Positions 54,657 to 63,449 of a stretch of 64,000 bases of DNA are shown piece after piece; position 1 is the stretch's first letter; every line of letters begins with the position of its first letter. The stretch is from positions 1 to 64,000 of the forward strand of contig NZ_CADIKH010000013.1 in assembly GCF_902859855.1 (NCBI RefSeq), written 5' to 3'. The DNA comes from Paraburkholderia humisilvae. GTDB lineage: Bacteria > Pseudomonadota > Gammaproteobacteria > Burkholderiales > Burkholderiaceae. The notes below the pieces were generated by a model. The model was not told the origin of the DNA. It did not search any database and saw nothing but the letters and a program-made list of their open reading frames with translations. A program made the translations under genes and the position numbers.

Positions 54657-54993
54657 ATGAACCGAACCGCGTGCCGCGCCGTATCGGCGCGCGCCTGGCG
54701 CGCGAATGCGTCAGGCGGCTCGAGCGCCGCATCACGTCTGAGCGTGCGCACCGCGCGGGCATCCGGATCGACATCGCGTTGCCGGAAAATGCGCTGACGA
54801 TTGACCCCGACTGCCCGGCTCCGCCGACACGCCGACCGGATTGTCGCCGCACCAGCGACAAAGCGTTTCCACCCGGCGGGTTTATCTCTTATCCGGTCAG
54901 GCGGATACTTGGGTCATGCGCAAAGCGCCGACTCGCGGCACGTTCCGCCGCCTTGCAACAACTGCTCATTTCCGCAAGCCCTCCGATCCGATC
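54657..54993. other. Intergenic region between the usp cluster and the ChaC-like gene
   Basis: 337 bases. The downstream frame is open through part of it (from 54841), with an ATG at 54916, but no family resemblance appears before 54994. I see no clear terminator or operator. Confidence 0.35.
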
Positions 54994-55710
54994 ATGCTGT
55001 CACGCGACGCCCTGCGCTCCGGTGCCTACCTCGATAGCTTCCGCGACCTGCCTACGGAATCGCTATGGAGCGCCGCACGCATCGAAGCATCGCTGGCAGC
55101 GACGCTAGCGCAGCGCCCCGACGACAGCCCGGTGTGGGTCTTCGCTTACGGCTCACTGATGTGGAACCCCCTGATCCATTTCGATGCACGTGCGGCCGCA
55201 ACCTTGCGCGACTGGCACCGCAGCTTCTGCATACGCCTCGTCGCGGGCCGCGGCAGCCCCGACAGCCCCGGCCGCATGCTGGCGCTCGAGCCCGGCGGTA
55301 GCGCCGCAGGCGTTGCGCTCAGGCTCGCGCCAGAATCGATGGATGAAGAATTGCGCCTGATCTGGATTCGCGAGATGGTCGCGGGCTCCTATCTGCCGAC
55401 GTGGGCGCCGATCACGTTCGAGGACGGCACGCGCGCGCATGCGATCGTATTCGTCGCCGATCGTGCACAACCACAATATGAATCCGACGCGTCGGTTCGC
55501 ACCGTCGTGCCACTGATCGCCGCAGCGCGTGGTCATGTCGGCAGCAATCAGGACTACGTGCTCGACCTCGAAGCAGCATTGGCCGAAGCGGGTTTGACAG
55601 ACGGGTACATCGAACAGTTAGCCACCGAAATCAGGGCCTTTTCGCAGCGTTCACCGGGTTCGCCGGGTTCACCGCATGCGACATCCGCGGCATCTTGCGC
55701 CGCCGAATGA
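54994..55710 (+). CDS. ChaC-like gamma-glutamylcyclotransferase
   Basis: 238 residues. ChaC family features: the substrate loop VFAYGSLMWNPLIHF, RSFCIRLVAGRGSPDSPGRML (shortened RLVAGRGSPDSPGRML), LALEPGGSAAGVALRL and EMVAGSYLPTWAP, and IAAARGHVGSNQDYVLDL. ChaC enzymes break glutathione into 5-oxoproline and Cys-Gly in the cytoplasm. A Ser/Pro/Gly/Ala-rich tail of 25 residues is extra. An alternative ATG lies at 54916. The LysR gene starts six bases after its stop, so they may be co-transcribed. Confidence 0.88.
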   Translation: MLSRDALRSGAYLDSFRDLPTESLWSAARIEASLAATLAQRPDDSPVWVFAYGSLMWNPLIHFDARAAATLRDWHRSFCIRLVAGRGSPDSPGRMLALEPGGSAAGVALRLAPESMDEELRLIWIREMVAGSYLPTWAPITFEDGTRAHAIVFVADRAQPQYESDASVRTVVPLIAAARGHVGSNQDYVLDLEAALAEAGLTDGYIEQLATEIRAFSQRSPGSPGSPHATSAASCAAE

Positions 55711-55716
55711 AAAAAC

Positions 55717-56727
55717 ATGGACAAACTCCAGGCCATGCACGTTTTCACGCGCGTCGTCGATCTGCACAGCTTCTCCGGCGCCGCCGACGCACTGAACATG
55801 ACCCGCTCGTCGGTCACGACAATCATCCAGAACCTCGAAGCATTTCTCAAAGCCCGTCTGCTGAATCGCACGACGCGCCGCCTCAGCCTCACGCCCGACG
55901 GCGCCGCGTACTACGAACGTTGCGCGCGCATCCTCGCCGACATCGAAGACGCGGAGCATGCACTGGCCGAGACCTCGCGCGCGCCACGCGGTCGCTTGAA
56001 AGTCGACATGCCCGGCGCGATCGGCCGCATGGTGATCGTGCCCGCGCTCGAAGACTTCCATATGCGTTACCCCGACATCGATCTGATGCTAGGTGTCAGT
56101 GACAAAGCGATCGATCTCGTTGCCGAAAGTGTCGATTGCGCGATCCGCATGGGTCCGCTGCAAGACTCGACGCTCGTCGCACGGCGCGTCGGCACCGCCG
56201 AATTCGTCACGGTAGCGAGCCCCGCCTACCTGTCGCGGCACGGCACGCCGGCCACGCTTGAAGATCTCGATCAACATATCGCGGTGAACTATTTTTCGAG
56301 TCGCAGCGGCCGTATCGTCGATATGGACTTTATCGTCGACGACAAGCCGGTCGCGGTGCGTATGCGTTCGAAGCTCGCCGCAAACGACGGCGACGCCTAT
56401 CTTCAATGCGGGCTTGAGGGCCATGGGTTGATCCAGATTCCTCACTTCATGGCACTGCGCCGTATGCAACGCGGCGACCTGATCGAAATCCTGCCGCAAT
56501 GGCGTCCGGCGTCGCTGCCGATTTCGGCCGTGTATCCGCAGAATCGTCATTTGTCGCCCCAGGTGAGGGTATTCGTCGACTGGATCGCGGAGGTATTCGA
56601 GCGGTGTTATCTGCTGCGTAGAAATGACGCGCTGCCCGCTTCGATCGCGCGATACCTGAACGGCTCAGCCGACCAGCAAACCGTATCGGCAGACATCGCA
56701 TCAGAAGGCGAAAACATTTCGCTCTGA
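55717..56727 (+). CDS. LysR-family regulator, likely of the downstream efflux operon (CeoR/BpeT-like)
   Basis: 336 residues. The N-terminal helix-turn-helix is MDKLQAMHVFTRVVDLHSFSGAADALNMTRSSVTTIIQNLEAFL (shortened VDLHSFSGAADALNMTRSSV), followed by RTTRRLSLTPDGAAYYERC, then a substrate-binding domain. The C-terminus is about 30 residues longer than typical LysR proteins. It lies upstream of a lipase-like remnant and a complete RND operon on the same strand, the arrangement of the ceoR-llpE-ceoAB-opcM and bpeT-llpE-bpeEF-oprC loci of Burkholderia. The regulator's inducer would be an aromatic such as salicylate by analogy. Confidence 0.85.
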   Translation: MDKLQAMHVFTRVVDLHSFSGAADALNMTRSSVTTIIQNLEAFLKARLLNRTTRRLSLTPDGAAYYERCARILADIEDAEHALAETSRAPRGRLKVDMPGAIGRMVIVPALEDFHMRYPDIDLMLGVSDKAIDLVAESVDCAIRMGPLQDSTLVARRVGTAEFVTVASPAYLSRHGTPATLEDLDQHIAVNYFSSRSGRIVDMDFIVDDKPVAVRMRSKLAANDGDAYLQCGLEGHGLIQIPHFMALRRMQRGDLIEILPQWRPASLPISAVYPQNRHLSPQVRVFVDWIAEVFERCYLLRRNDALPASIARYLNGSADQQTVSADIASEGENISL

Positions 56728-56751
56728 GCGAATTGTCTTATCGATCTGCCG

Positions 56752-57153
56752 GTGATGATCGAAAGCGGCTTCATGCGGACAATGCGTGCATCGACATTCG
56801 CATCCGCAACACCGTGCAAGCCTCATTCACCGACGCGCCGCTGCAAATCGCCGATGTCGCGATTCAAGGACATTCGCGCCTACTTGCCGCACGCCGCGCA
56901 GCGGATACATCCGTACGCCGCGCCGCTCGAATCGCGCCGCTTGCACGCGTTGCCGCCGACGCTGATCGCGAGCGCCGAGCACGATGCCCTGCGCGCCGAC
57001 GGTGAAGCGTATGCAAAAGAGCTAATTAGCGCAGGCGTCCCGGTGCAGGTCACTCGCTACGCCGGCATCACCCACGACGATCTGATCGCCCACGCGCCGG
57101 TCTTCGACGACGTCACCGCGTTCCTGCGGAAGTACTTCGATCGGGCCCATTGA
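56752..57153 (+). pseudogene. llpE: Truncated alpha/beta-hydrolase (llpE-like) remnant
   Basis: Only the last third of an alpha/beta-hydrolase (fold-3) is recognisable: DIRAYLPHAAQRIHPYAAPL, LHALPPTLIASAEHDALRADGEAYAKEL (shortened LPPTLIASAEHDALR) and GVPVQVTRYAGITHDDLIAH. The acid (Asp in AEHD) and His (ITHDD) regions remain, but the part with the GxSxG nucleophile and oxyanion HGG is gone. The first 35 or so residues of the open frame are unrelated, basic sequence. In related Burkholderia loci a lipase-like gene, llpE, occupies this place. Sequencing error is not excluded but would not restore some 200 missing residues. Confidence 0.7.
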
Positions 57154-57154
57154 C

Positions 57155-57173
57155 TGTATCCGGCCCGGATACA
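57155..57173. promoter_or_regulatory. Perfect 19-bp palindrome, candidate operator
   Basis: TGTATCCGG-C-CCGGATACA starts two bases after the remnant's stop, about 170 bases before the adaptor gene. With a one-base centre it is unlikely to be an RNA hairpin, so a dimeric regulator site is the better reading. It does not fit the T-N11-A LysR motif. Confidence 0.5.
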
Positions 57174-57341
57174 AAGCGTCGCCGATCGCCGTCTTTATCA
57201 CCACCCGGGCGTCAACCATACTGCTGCCAACGCTTGAGGCCGTTGCTGATGCACTGAGCAATGGGTTCCCGCGGCGGCTGGCTGAGCTCGCTCAATCACC
57301 ACGCGTCACGAAAGAGTTTCATTTAATAAGGATCACTAGTC

Positions 57342-58529
57342 ATGTTAACGAATTCGAAAATCCGCAAACGGCTCTCGCTTGCGATCGGCGCGCTGTTCGT
57401 CGTCGGCACGGCCGCTGGAATCGGCCTCACGATGCACGAACGCGATGCCGGACCCGTCAGCAGCGCCCACGCGGCGGACGCCCCACCGCCAGCCGCGGAA
57501 GTGGATGTCGCCACCGTCCTTAACCAGTCGATCACCGACTGGCAAGGCTATTCGGGCCGCCTCGAAGCGATCGACCATATCGACGTTCGCCCGCTCGTGC
57601 CCGGCACGATCGTCGCCGTGCACTTCAAGGACGGCGCGCTCGTGAAGAAAGGTGAGCCACTATTCACGATCGACCCGCGTCCGTATCAGGCCGAAGTCGA
57701 TCGCGCCGCCGCGCAGCTCGCCGCCGCGAAAGCGCGCGCGATCTACACATCCACCGACGCTGCCCGCGCGGACCGCCTGCTCGCCGACAACGCCATCGCG
57801 AAGCGCGACCATGACGAAAAGCAGAACGCATCCCTCGAAGCCACAGCCGGTGTGAAAGCCGCTCAGGCGGCACTCGAATCCGCCCAGGTGAATCTCGGCT
57901 ACACGACGATCACCGCGCCGATCTCAGGGCGTGTGTCGCGCGCGGAACTGACGCTCGGCAACGTCGTATCGGTCGGTGCGAACGCGCCGGTGCTCACCAC
58001 CCTTGTGTCGGTTTCCCCGATCTACGCATCGTTCGACGTCGACGAGCAAACCTACCTGCAATACCTCGGCCACGACCGCAACGCAAAGGTGCCGGTCTCG
58101 CTCGGCCTTGCCGACGAAAGCGGCTACACGCGCAAAGGCGCAATCAGTTCGGTTGACAACCGTCTTGACGCGTCGTCCGGCACGATCCGCGTGCGCGCGA
58201 GCTTCGACAACGCGGATGGCACGCTCGTGCCCGGCCTCTATGCACGCGTGAAGGTTGGCGGCGGCGCGCCGCATCAGGCGATCCTCGTCGACGACGCGGC
58301 CATCGGCACCGATCAGGCGAAGAAATATGTCCTCGTCGTCGATGCATCGAACAAGGTTCAGTACCGCGAAATCCAGCTCGGCGCGCTGCACGACAGCCTG
58401 CGCGTCGTCACGTCCGGCCTTGATGCCGGTGATCGGATCGTCGTGAACGGGCTCCAGCGCGCCCGTCCGGGCGACCGCATCACGCCACACGCCGTCTCGA
58501 TGACCGATGCGGCGAAGTTCGCTTCATAA
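57342..58529 (+). CDS. ceoA: RND efflux periplasmic adaptor (CeoA/BpeE-like)
   Basis: 395 residues. An N-terminal signal-anchor (RKRLSLAIGALFVVGTAAGIGL) without lipobox, unlike the adaptor of the first pump. Membrane-fusion domains: the lipoyl/beta entry (WQGYSGRLEAIDHIDVRPLVPG), VKKGEPLFTIDPRPYQAEVDRAAAQLAAAKARA (shortened KKGEPLFTIDPRPY), hairpin and barrel, and the membrane-proximal ending GLQRARPGDRI. An AGGAT site precedes the ATG. It is the first complete gene of the second pump operon, 35 bases from the transporter. Confidence 0.92.
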   Translation: MLTNSKIRKRLSLAIGALFVVGTAAGIGLTMHERDAGPVSSAHAADAPPPAAEVDVATVLNQSITDWQGYSGRLEAIDHIDVRPLVPGTIVAVHFKDGALVKKGEPLFTIDPRPYQAEVDRAAAQLAAAKARAIYTSTDAARADRLLADNAIAKRDHDEKQNASLEATAGVKAAQAALESAQVNLGYTTITAPISGRVSRAELTLGNVVSVGANAPVLTTLVSVSPIYASFDVDEQTYLQYLGHDRNAKVPVSLGLADESGYTRKGAISSVDNRLDASSGTIRVRASFDNADGTLVPGLYARVKVGGGAPHQAILVDDAAIGTDQAKKYVLVVDASNKVQYREIQLGALHDSLRVVTSGLDAGDRIVVNGLQRARPGDRITPHAVSMTDAAKFAS

Positions 58530-58563
58530 CGCGCGTACTTCGACAGGATTCGGGAAGAACATC

Positions 58564-61500
58564 ATGAACATCTCCAGATTCTTTATCGACCGGCCCATTT
58601 TCGCGGGCGTGTTGTCGGTCATCATTCTGCTAGGCGGGATCATCGCGCTGTCGATGCTACCGACCTCCGAGTATCCGGAAGTCGTGCCGCCATCTGTGGT
58701 GGTCCGTGCGCAGTATCCGGGCGCGAACCCGAAGGTGATTGCCGAAACCGTCGCGTCACCGCTCGAAGAGAAAATCAACGGCGTCGAGAACATGCTGTAC
58801 ATGCAGTCGCAGGCAAACAGCGACGGCAATATGACGACGACCGTCACCTTCAAGCTCGGCACGAACCCGGACCTCGCGACGCAACTCGTGCAAAACCGCG
58901 TGCAGCAAGCACTGCCACGCTTGCCCGAAGACGTGCAGCGACTTGGCGTGACCGTCGTGAAAGCCGCACCGACGCTTGTCATGGGCGTGAATCTGGTGTC
59001 GCCCAACGATCGCTACGACATGACGTATCTGCGCAACTACGCGTTAATCAATGTGAAGACGCGGCTCGAACGCATTCCCGGTATCGGCGAAGTCGTGTTG
59101 TGGGGTTCCGGCGACTACGCGATGCGCATCTGGCTCGACCCGACCAAGGTCGCACGCCAGAGCATGACCGCGTCGGATGTCGTCAAGGCGATCCGCGAGC
59201 AGAACGTACAGGTTGCTGCCGGCCTCGTCGGCGGTCCGCCGATGACGGAAAAGGTGCCGATGCAACTGAGCATCAACGCTCAAGGCCGGCTCAAGTCCGC
59301 GGAGGAATTTCGCCATATCGTGCTGAAAACTTCCGCGGACGGCGCGGTGACGCGCCTGGGCGACGTCGCCCGCGTCGAGCTCGATGCACAGGAATATGGG
59401 CTGCGTGCGCTGCTCGACAACAAGGCTTCGGCGCAGTTGATCATCTACCAGCAGCCAGGCGCCAATTCACTGCAAATCTCCGACGAGGTCCGCAAGACGA
59501 TGCGGGACCTGAAGGCGGATATGCCCGATGGTGTCGACTATCGGATCGTCTACGACCCAACGCAGTTTGTGCGTGAAAGCATCGATGCGGTCGTGCACAC
59601 GCTGATCGAAGCCATCGTGCTGGTGGTGATCGTCGTGATCGTGTTTCTGCAAAGCTGGCGTGCTTCGATCATTCCGCTGCTGGCGGTGCCGGTGTCGATC
59701 GTCGGTACGTTTTCGCTGATGCTCGCGTTCGGCTTTACGATCAATGCGCTATCGCTATTTGGCATGGTGCTCGCGATCGGGATCGTCGTCGACGATGCGA
59801 TCGTGGTGGTCGAAAACGTCGAACGGAATATCGCCGCCGGGTTGAGCCCGCTCGAAGCAACCTACGAAGCGATGCGCGAAGTCAGCGGACCGATCATCGC
59901 AATCGCGTTGACGCTGGTCGCCGTGTTCGTGCCGCTTGCGTTCATGTCGGGCCTTACCGGTCAGTTCTACAAGCAGTTCGCGATGACCATCGCGATCTCG
60001 ACGGTGATCTCGGCGTTCAACTCGCTAACCCTGTCGCCAGCGCTCGCCGCGCTTCTGCTGCGTGACCATCATGCGCCGAAGGATGCATTGACGCGGGTCA
60101 TCGATCGCCTGTTCGGTCCGTTCTTCCGCGTCTTCAACAAGGTGTTCGCACGCGGCTCCGAGTCGTATGGCAAGGGCGTCGGCAAAGTGATCGGCCACAA
60201 GGTCGCGATGCTCGTGATCTACGGCGTCCTGCTCGTCGCCGCCGGCCTGATGGCGAAGATCGTGCCCGGCGGCTTCGTGCCGGCACAGGACAAGGATTAC
60301 CTCGTGAGCATCGTGCAGTTGCCGAACGGCGCGTCGCTCGAACGCACCGAGAAGGTGATCCGCGCAATGGCCGAGATCACGTTGAAGCAGCCGGGCGTTG
60401 AAAGCGCGGTCGAGTATCCGGGGATGTCGGTGAACGGTTTTATGAACTCGTCGAGCGCCGGCGTGCTGTTCGTGGTGCTGAAGCCGTCGAAGACACGTCA
60501 TCGAGGTGAAACGGCCAATGAGATCGTTGCGGCGCTCAACACGAAGTTCGGTGCGATCAAGGATGCGCAGATCGCCGTATTCCCGCCGCCTCCGGTGCTC
60601 GGTCTTGGCGCGCTCGGCGGCTTCAAGCTGCAGATCGAAGACCGCGGCGCGCTCGGCTACGAAGCGCTGAATGGCGCGACACAGGCATTCCTGAAGAAAG
60701 CCGCGCAAGCGCCCGAACTGGGACCGTCGTTCTCAAGCTATCAGATCAACGTGCCGCAACTGAACGTCGATCTCGATCGGGTGAAAGCAAAGCAGCTCGG
60801 CGTCGATATCACCGATGTGTTCGACACGATGCAGATCTATCTCGGCTCGCTCTACGTGAACGACTTCAACCAGTTCGGCCGCGTGTTCCAGGTGCGCGCG
60901 CAGGCGGACGCGCCGTTCCGCGCGACCGCGAACGACATCGGCCAGCTGAAGACGCGCAACGCCGCCGGCGAGATGGTGCCGCTGTCGTCGCTCGTGAAAG
61001 TCACGCCAACCTACGGCCCGGAGATGGTGGTGCGCTACAACGGCTACACCGCCGCCGATATCAACGGAGGACCGGCGCCCGGCTATTCGTCCGGTCAGGC
61101 GCAGGCGGCAATCGAACGCATCGCGAAGGAAACGCTGCCGCGCGGGATGAAGTTCGAGTGGACCGATCTCACCTACCAGCAGGTGCTGGCCGGCCACTCC
61201 GCGCTGTGGGTGTTCCCGATCAGCGTGCTGCTGGTGTTCCTCGTGCTGGCCGCGATGTACGAAAGCCTCACGTTGCCGCTCGCGATTCTGCTGATCGTGC
61301 CGATGACGCTGCTGTCCGCATTGACCGGCGTGTGGCTAACGCGCGGCGACAACAACATCTTCACCCAGATCGGCCTGATGGTGCTGGTCGGACTCTCCGC
61401 AAAGAACGCGATTCTGATCGTTGAATTTGCGCGCGAGCTGGAGATGCAAGGACGCTCGATCGTACAGGCCGCGATCGAGGCAAGCCGGCTACGGCTGCGC

Positions 61501-61851
61501 CCGATCCTGATGACGTCGATCGCTTTCATCATGGGTGTGGTCCCCCTCGTGATCTCGACCGGCGCCGGCGCCGAGATGCGCCGCGCAATGGGCATCGCGG
61601 TGTTCTTCGGGATGCTGGGCGTGACGCTGTTCGGCCTGATGCTAACGCCCGTGTTCTACGTGCTGCTGCGCACGCTCGCAGGCGGCAAGCACCTCGAAGA
61701 CAGGCACGGTCACCCTCCGCACATTCACGGCCCTGATGACGACGGCGACAGCAGTGGAGAAAGTCGCGCCCATGGTGCCGCCGGCGATGGCAAACCCGGC
61801 GGCAAGTCCGCTACCGCTGTCCCATTGCCGGAATCGGCTTACGAAGGCTAA
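58564..61851 (+). CDS. ceoB: RND multidrug efflux pump, inner-membrane transporter (CeoB/BpeF-like)
   Basis: 1095 residues. It starts MNISRFFIDRPIFAGVLSVI; the relay aspartates are 410-411 (GIVVDDAIVVVENVE), and the lysine partner is in LSAKNAILIVEFARELEM. The periplasmic loops and twelve helices are as in AcrB. The C-terminal cytoplasmic tail is about 55 residues long and His/Asp/Gly-rich (HLEDRHGHPPHIHGPDDDGD), unusual for the family. Homologues export chloramphenicol, trimethoprim and fluoroquinolones. The start at 58564 is preferred over an in-frame one 19 codons upstream inside the adaptor's tail. Confidence 0.94.
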   Translation: MNISRFFIDRPIFAGVLSVIILLGGIIALSMLPTSEYPEVVPPSVVVRAQYPGANPKVIAETVASPLEEKINGVENMLYMQSQANSDGNMTTTVTFKLGTNPDLATQLVQNRVQQALPRLPEDVQRLGVTVVKAAPTLVMGVNLVSPNDRYDMTYLRNYALINVKTRLERIPGIGEVVLWGSGDYAMRIWLDPTKVARQSMTASDVVKAIREQNVQVAAGLVGGPPMTEKVPMQLSINAQGRLKSAEEFRHIVLKTSADGAVTRLGDVARVELDAQEYGLRALLDNKASAQLIIYQQPGANSLQISDEVRKTMRDLKADMPDGVDYRIVYDPTQFVRESIDAVVHTLIEAIVLVVIVVIVFLQSWRASIIPLLAVPVSIVGTFSLMLAFGFTINALSLFGMVLAIGIVVDDAIVVVENVERNIAAGLSPLEATYEAMREVSGPIIAIALTLVAVFVPLAFMSGLTGQFYKQFAMTIAISTVISAFNSLTLSPALAALLLRDHHAPKDALTRVIDRLFGPFFRVFNKVFARGSESYGKGVGKVIGHKVAMLVIYGVLLVAAGLMAKIVPGGFVPAQDKDYLVSIVQLPNGASLERTEKVIRAMAEITLKQPGVESAVEYPGMSVNGFMNSSSAGVLFVVLKPSKTRHRGETANEIVAALNTKFGAIKDAQIAVFPPPPVLGLGALGGFKLQIEDRGALGYEALNGATQAFLKKAAQAPELGPSFSSYQINVPQLNVDLDRVKAKQLGVDITDVFDTMQIYLGSLYVNDFNQFGRVFQVRAQADAPFRATANDIGQLKTRNAAGEMVPLSSLVKVTPTYGPEMVVRYNGYTAADINGGPAPGYSSGQAQAAIERIAKETLPRGMKFEWTDLTYQQVLAGHSALWVFPISVLLVFLVLAAMYESLTLPLAILLIVPMTLLSALTGVWLTRGDNNIFTQIGLMVLVGLSAKNAILIVEFARELEMQGRSIVQAAIEASRLRLRPILMTSIAFIMGVVPLVISTGAGAEMRRAMGIAVFFGMLGVTLFGLMLTPVFYVLLRTLAGGKHLEDRHGHPPHIHGPDDDGDSSGESRAHGAAGDGKPGGKSATAVPLPESAYEG

Positions 61852-61861
61852 GGAGAACACG

Positions 61862-63370
61862 ATGAAACGATGGATGATGACACGCGCATTCACTGGCTCG
61901 ATGCTGCTCGGTGCGCTACTGGTGCTCGCAGGCTGCTCGCTTGCGCCGACCTACGACGTGCCGTCGACACCGGCGCCCGCTGCGTTCAAGGAAGCCGTGC
62001 AAACCGGGCTGCCCGCGGCGGACGCCGGCAACTGGAAAACAGCGCAGCCGTCCGAAGCGGTATCGCGCGGCGCATGGTGGACGGTCTTCGACGATCCGAA
62101 GCTCGATGCACTCGAGCAGGAAGCGCAGGACGCGAACCAGAATCTGAAGGCCGCGGCAGCGCGCGTGAAGGAAGCGCGTGCGCTTAACCAGGCGGCACGC
62201 GCGGGCTTGTTCCCGACGCTCGATGCCGGTTTCGGACCGACGCGGCAGAAGGTGTCGGCGGCATCGCAGTTCCAGCCGGACGGCACGAATATTCCGCAGC
62301 AGACGTTCTGGCGCGCGCAGGCGAGCGCGTCGTATGAAGTGGATCTGTTCGGCCGGGTCGGCTCGAGCGTCGATGCCGCGAAAGCGGATACGCAACAAAG
62401 CGAGGCGTTATTCCGTTCGGTCCTGCTCGCATTGCAGGCTGACGTCGCACAGAACTACTTCGCGCTGCGCGAGCTCGATGCGGAAATCGACGTGTTCAAC
62501 CACGCGGTCGAACTGCGCGAGCAGGCGCTCAAGCTCGTGCAACGCCGTTACGCGGAAGGCGACGTGACTGAACTCGATGTGTCGCGCGCGCAGGCCGAAC
62601 TGGCCACCACGCGTGCCGACGCGATGACCGTGCAGCGTTTGCGCGCCGCGTCCGAGCACAGCCTTGCGGTATTGCTCGGGAAAGCGCCCGCCGGATTCTC
62701 GATGGCGGCCGATCCGTTGCAGCCGGTCAACCTGCGCGTGCCGCCCGGGCTGCCGTCGTCGCTGCTCGAGCGCCGCCCGGATATCGCCGCAGCGGAGCGC
62801 GCAATGGCGGCGGCGAACGCGCGAATCGGTGTTGCGAAGGCCGCGTTCTTCCCGTCGCTGACGCTCACCGGCACCGGCGGTTTCGAATCGGCGACACTCG
62901 GCGACCTGTTCAAATGGAGCAGCCGCGCGTTCCTGCTCGGCCCGCTGGCGGGCACGGCGCTCAACGTGCCGATCTTCGATGGCGGCCGTCGCAAGGGCAA
63001 TCTCGCGAATGCGCGCGCGGTCTACGAGGAGGATGTCGCGAACTATCGGCAACAGGTGCTGACCGCGTTCCGTGAAGTCGAAGACAATCTGTCGGACATG
63101 CGCATTCTCGAAGATCAAACAAAGACGCAAGGTGAAGCCGTCGATGCTTCGCAGCGCGCCGCCGATCTATCGCGCAAGCAGTATGCGCAGGGCGCGGCCA
63201 ACTATCTGGACGTGATCGACGCGCAACGCACCGTGCTGCAGGCAAAGCGGGCCGCCGTGCAATTGCAGGGGGTACAGGCGGCGGCCACGGTGAACCTGAT
63301 CCGCGCGCTAGGTGGCGGCTGGGGCGATGTCGTACCCGAAGTCGCGCTGCCGCCACTCGCCCAGAAGTAG
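61862..63370 (+). CDS. opcM: RND efflux outer-membrane channel lipoprotein (OpcM/OprC-like)
   Basis: 502 residues. The ATG at 61862 follows AAGGAGAACACG and gives a lipoprotein signal with lipobox VLAGC (Cys25). An open frame further upstream lies inside the transporter's tail and is not used. Efflux domain features: FKEAVQTGLP start region, SYEVDLFGRVGSSVDA and LLERRPDIAAAERAMAAANARIG (shortened RRPDIAAAERAMAAANARI). It completes the tripartite pump; the start lies ten bases after the transporter's stop. A strong terminator follows. Confidence 0.93.
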   Translation: MKRWMMTRAFTGSMLLGALLVLAGCSLAPTYDVPSTPAPAAFKEAVQTGLPAADAGNWKTAQPSEAVSRGAWWTVFDDPKLDALEQEAQDANQNLKAAAARVKEARALNQAARAGLFPTLDAGFGPTRQKVSAASQFQPDGTNIPQQTFWRAQASASYEVDLFGRVGSSVDAAKADTQQSEALFRSVLLALQADVAQNYFALRELDAEIDVFNHAVELREQALKLVQRRYAEGDVTELDVSRAQAELATTRADAMTVQRLRAASEHSLAVLLGKAPAGFSMAADPLQPVNLRVPPGLPSSLLERRPDIAAAERAMAAANARIGVAKAAFFPSLTLTGTGGFESATLGDLFKWSSRAFLLGPLAGTALNVPIFDGGRRKGNLANARAVYEEDVANYRQQVLTAFREVEDNLSDMRILEDQTKTQGEAVDASQRAADLSRKQYAQGAANYLDVIDAQRTVLQAKRAAVQLQGVQAAATVNLIRALGGGWGDVVPEVALPPLAQK

Positions 63371-63408
63371 CCACGCGACGCCACATCGCGCGCCCTTCCC
63401 AGCGCAAT

Positions 63409-63444
63409 ACGCCCATCCGGTTTGTGAACCGGATGGGCGTTTTT
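63409..63444 (+). terminator. Rho-independent terminator of the second efflux operon
   Basis: ACGCCCATCCGGTT (63409-63422) pairs perfectly with AACCGGATGGGCGT (63427-63440), loop TGTG, followed by five Ts. It also faces the convergent LysR gene. Confidence 0.93.
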
Positions 63445-63449
63445 GCTTT

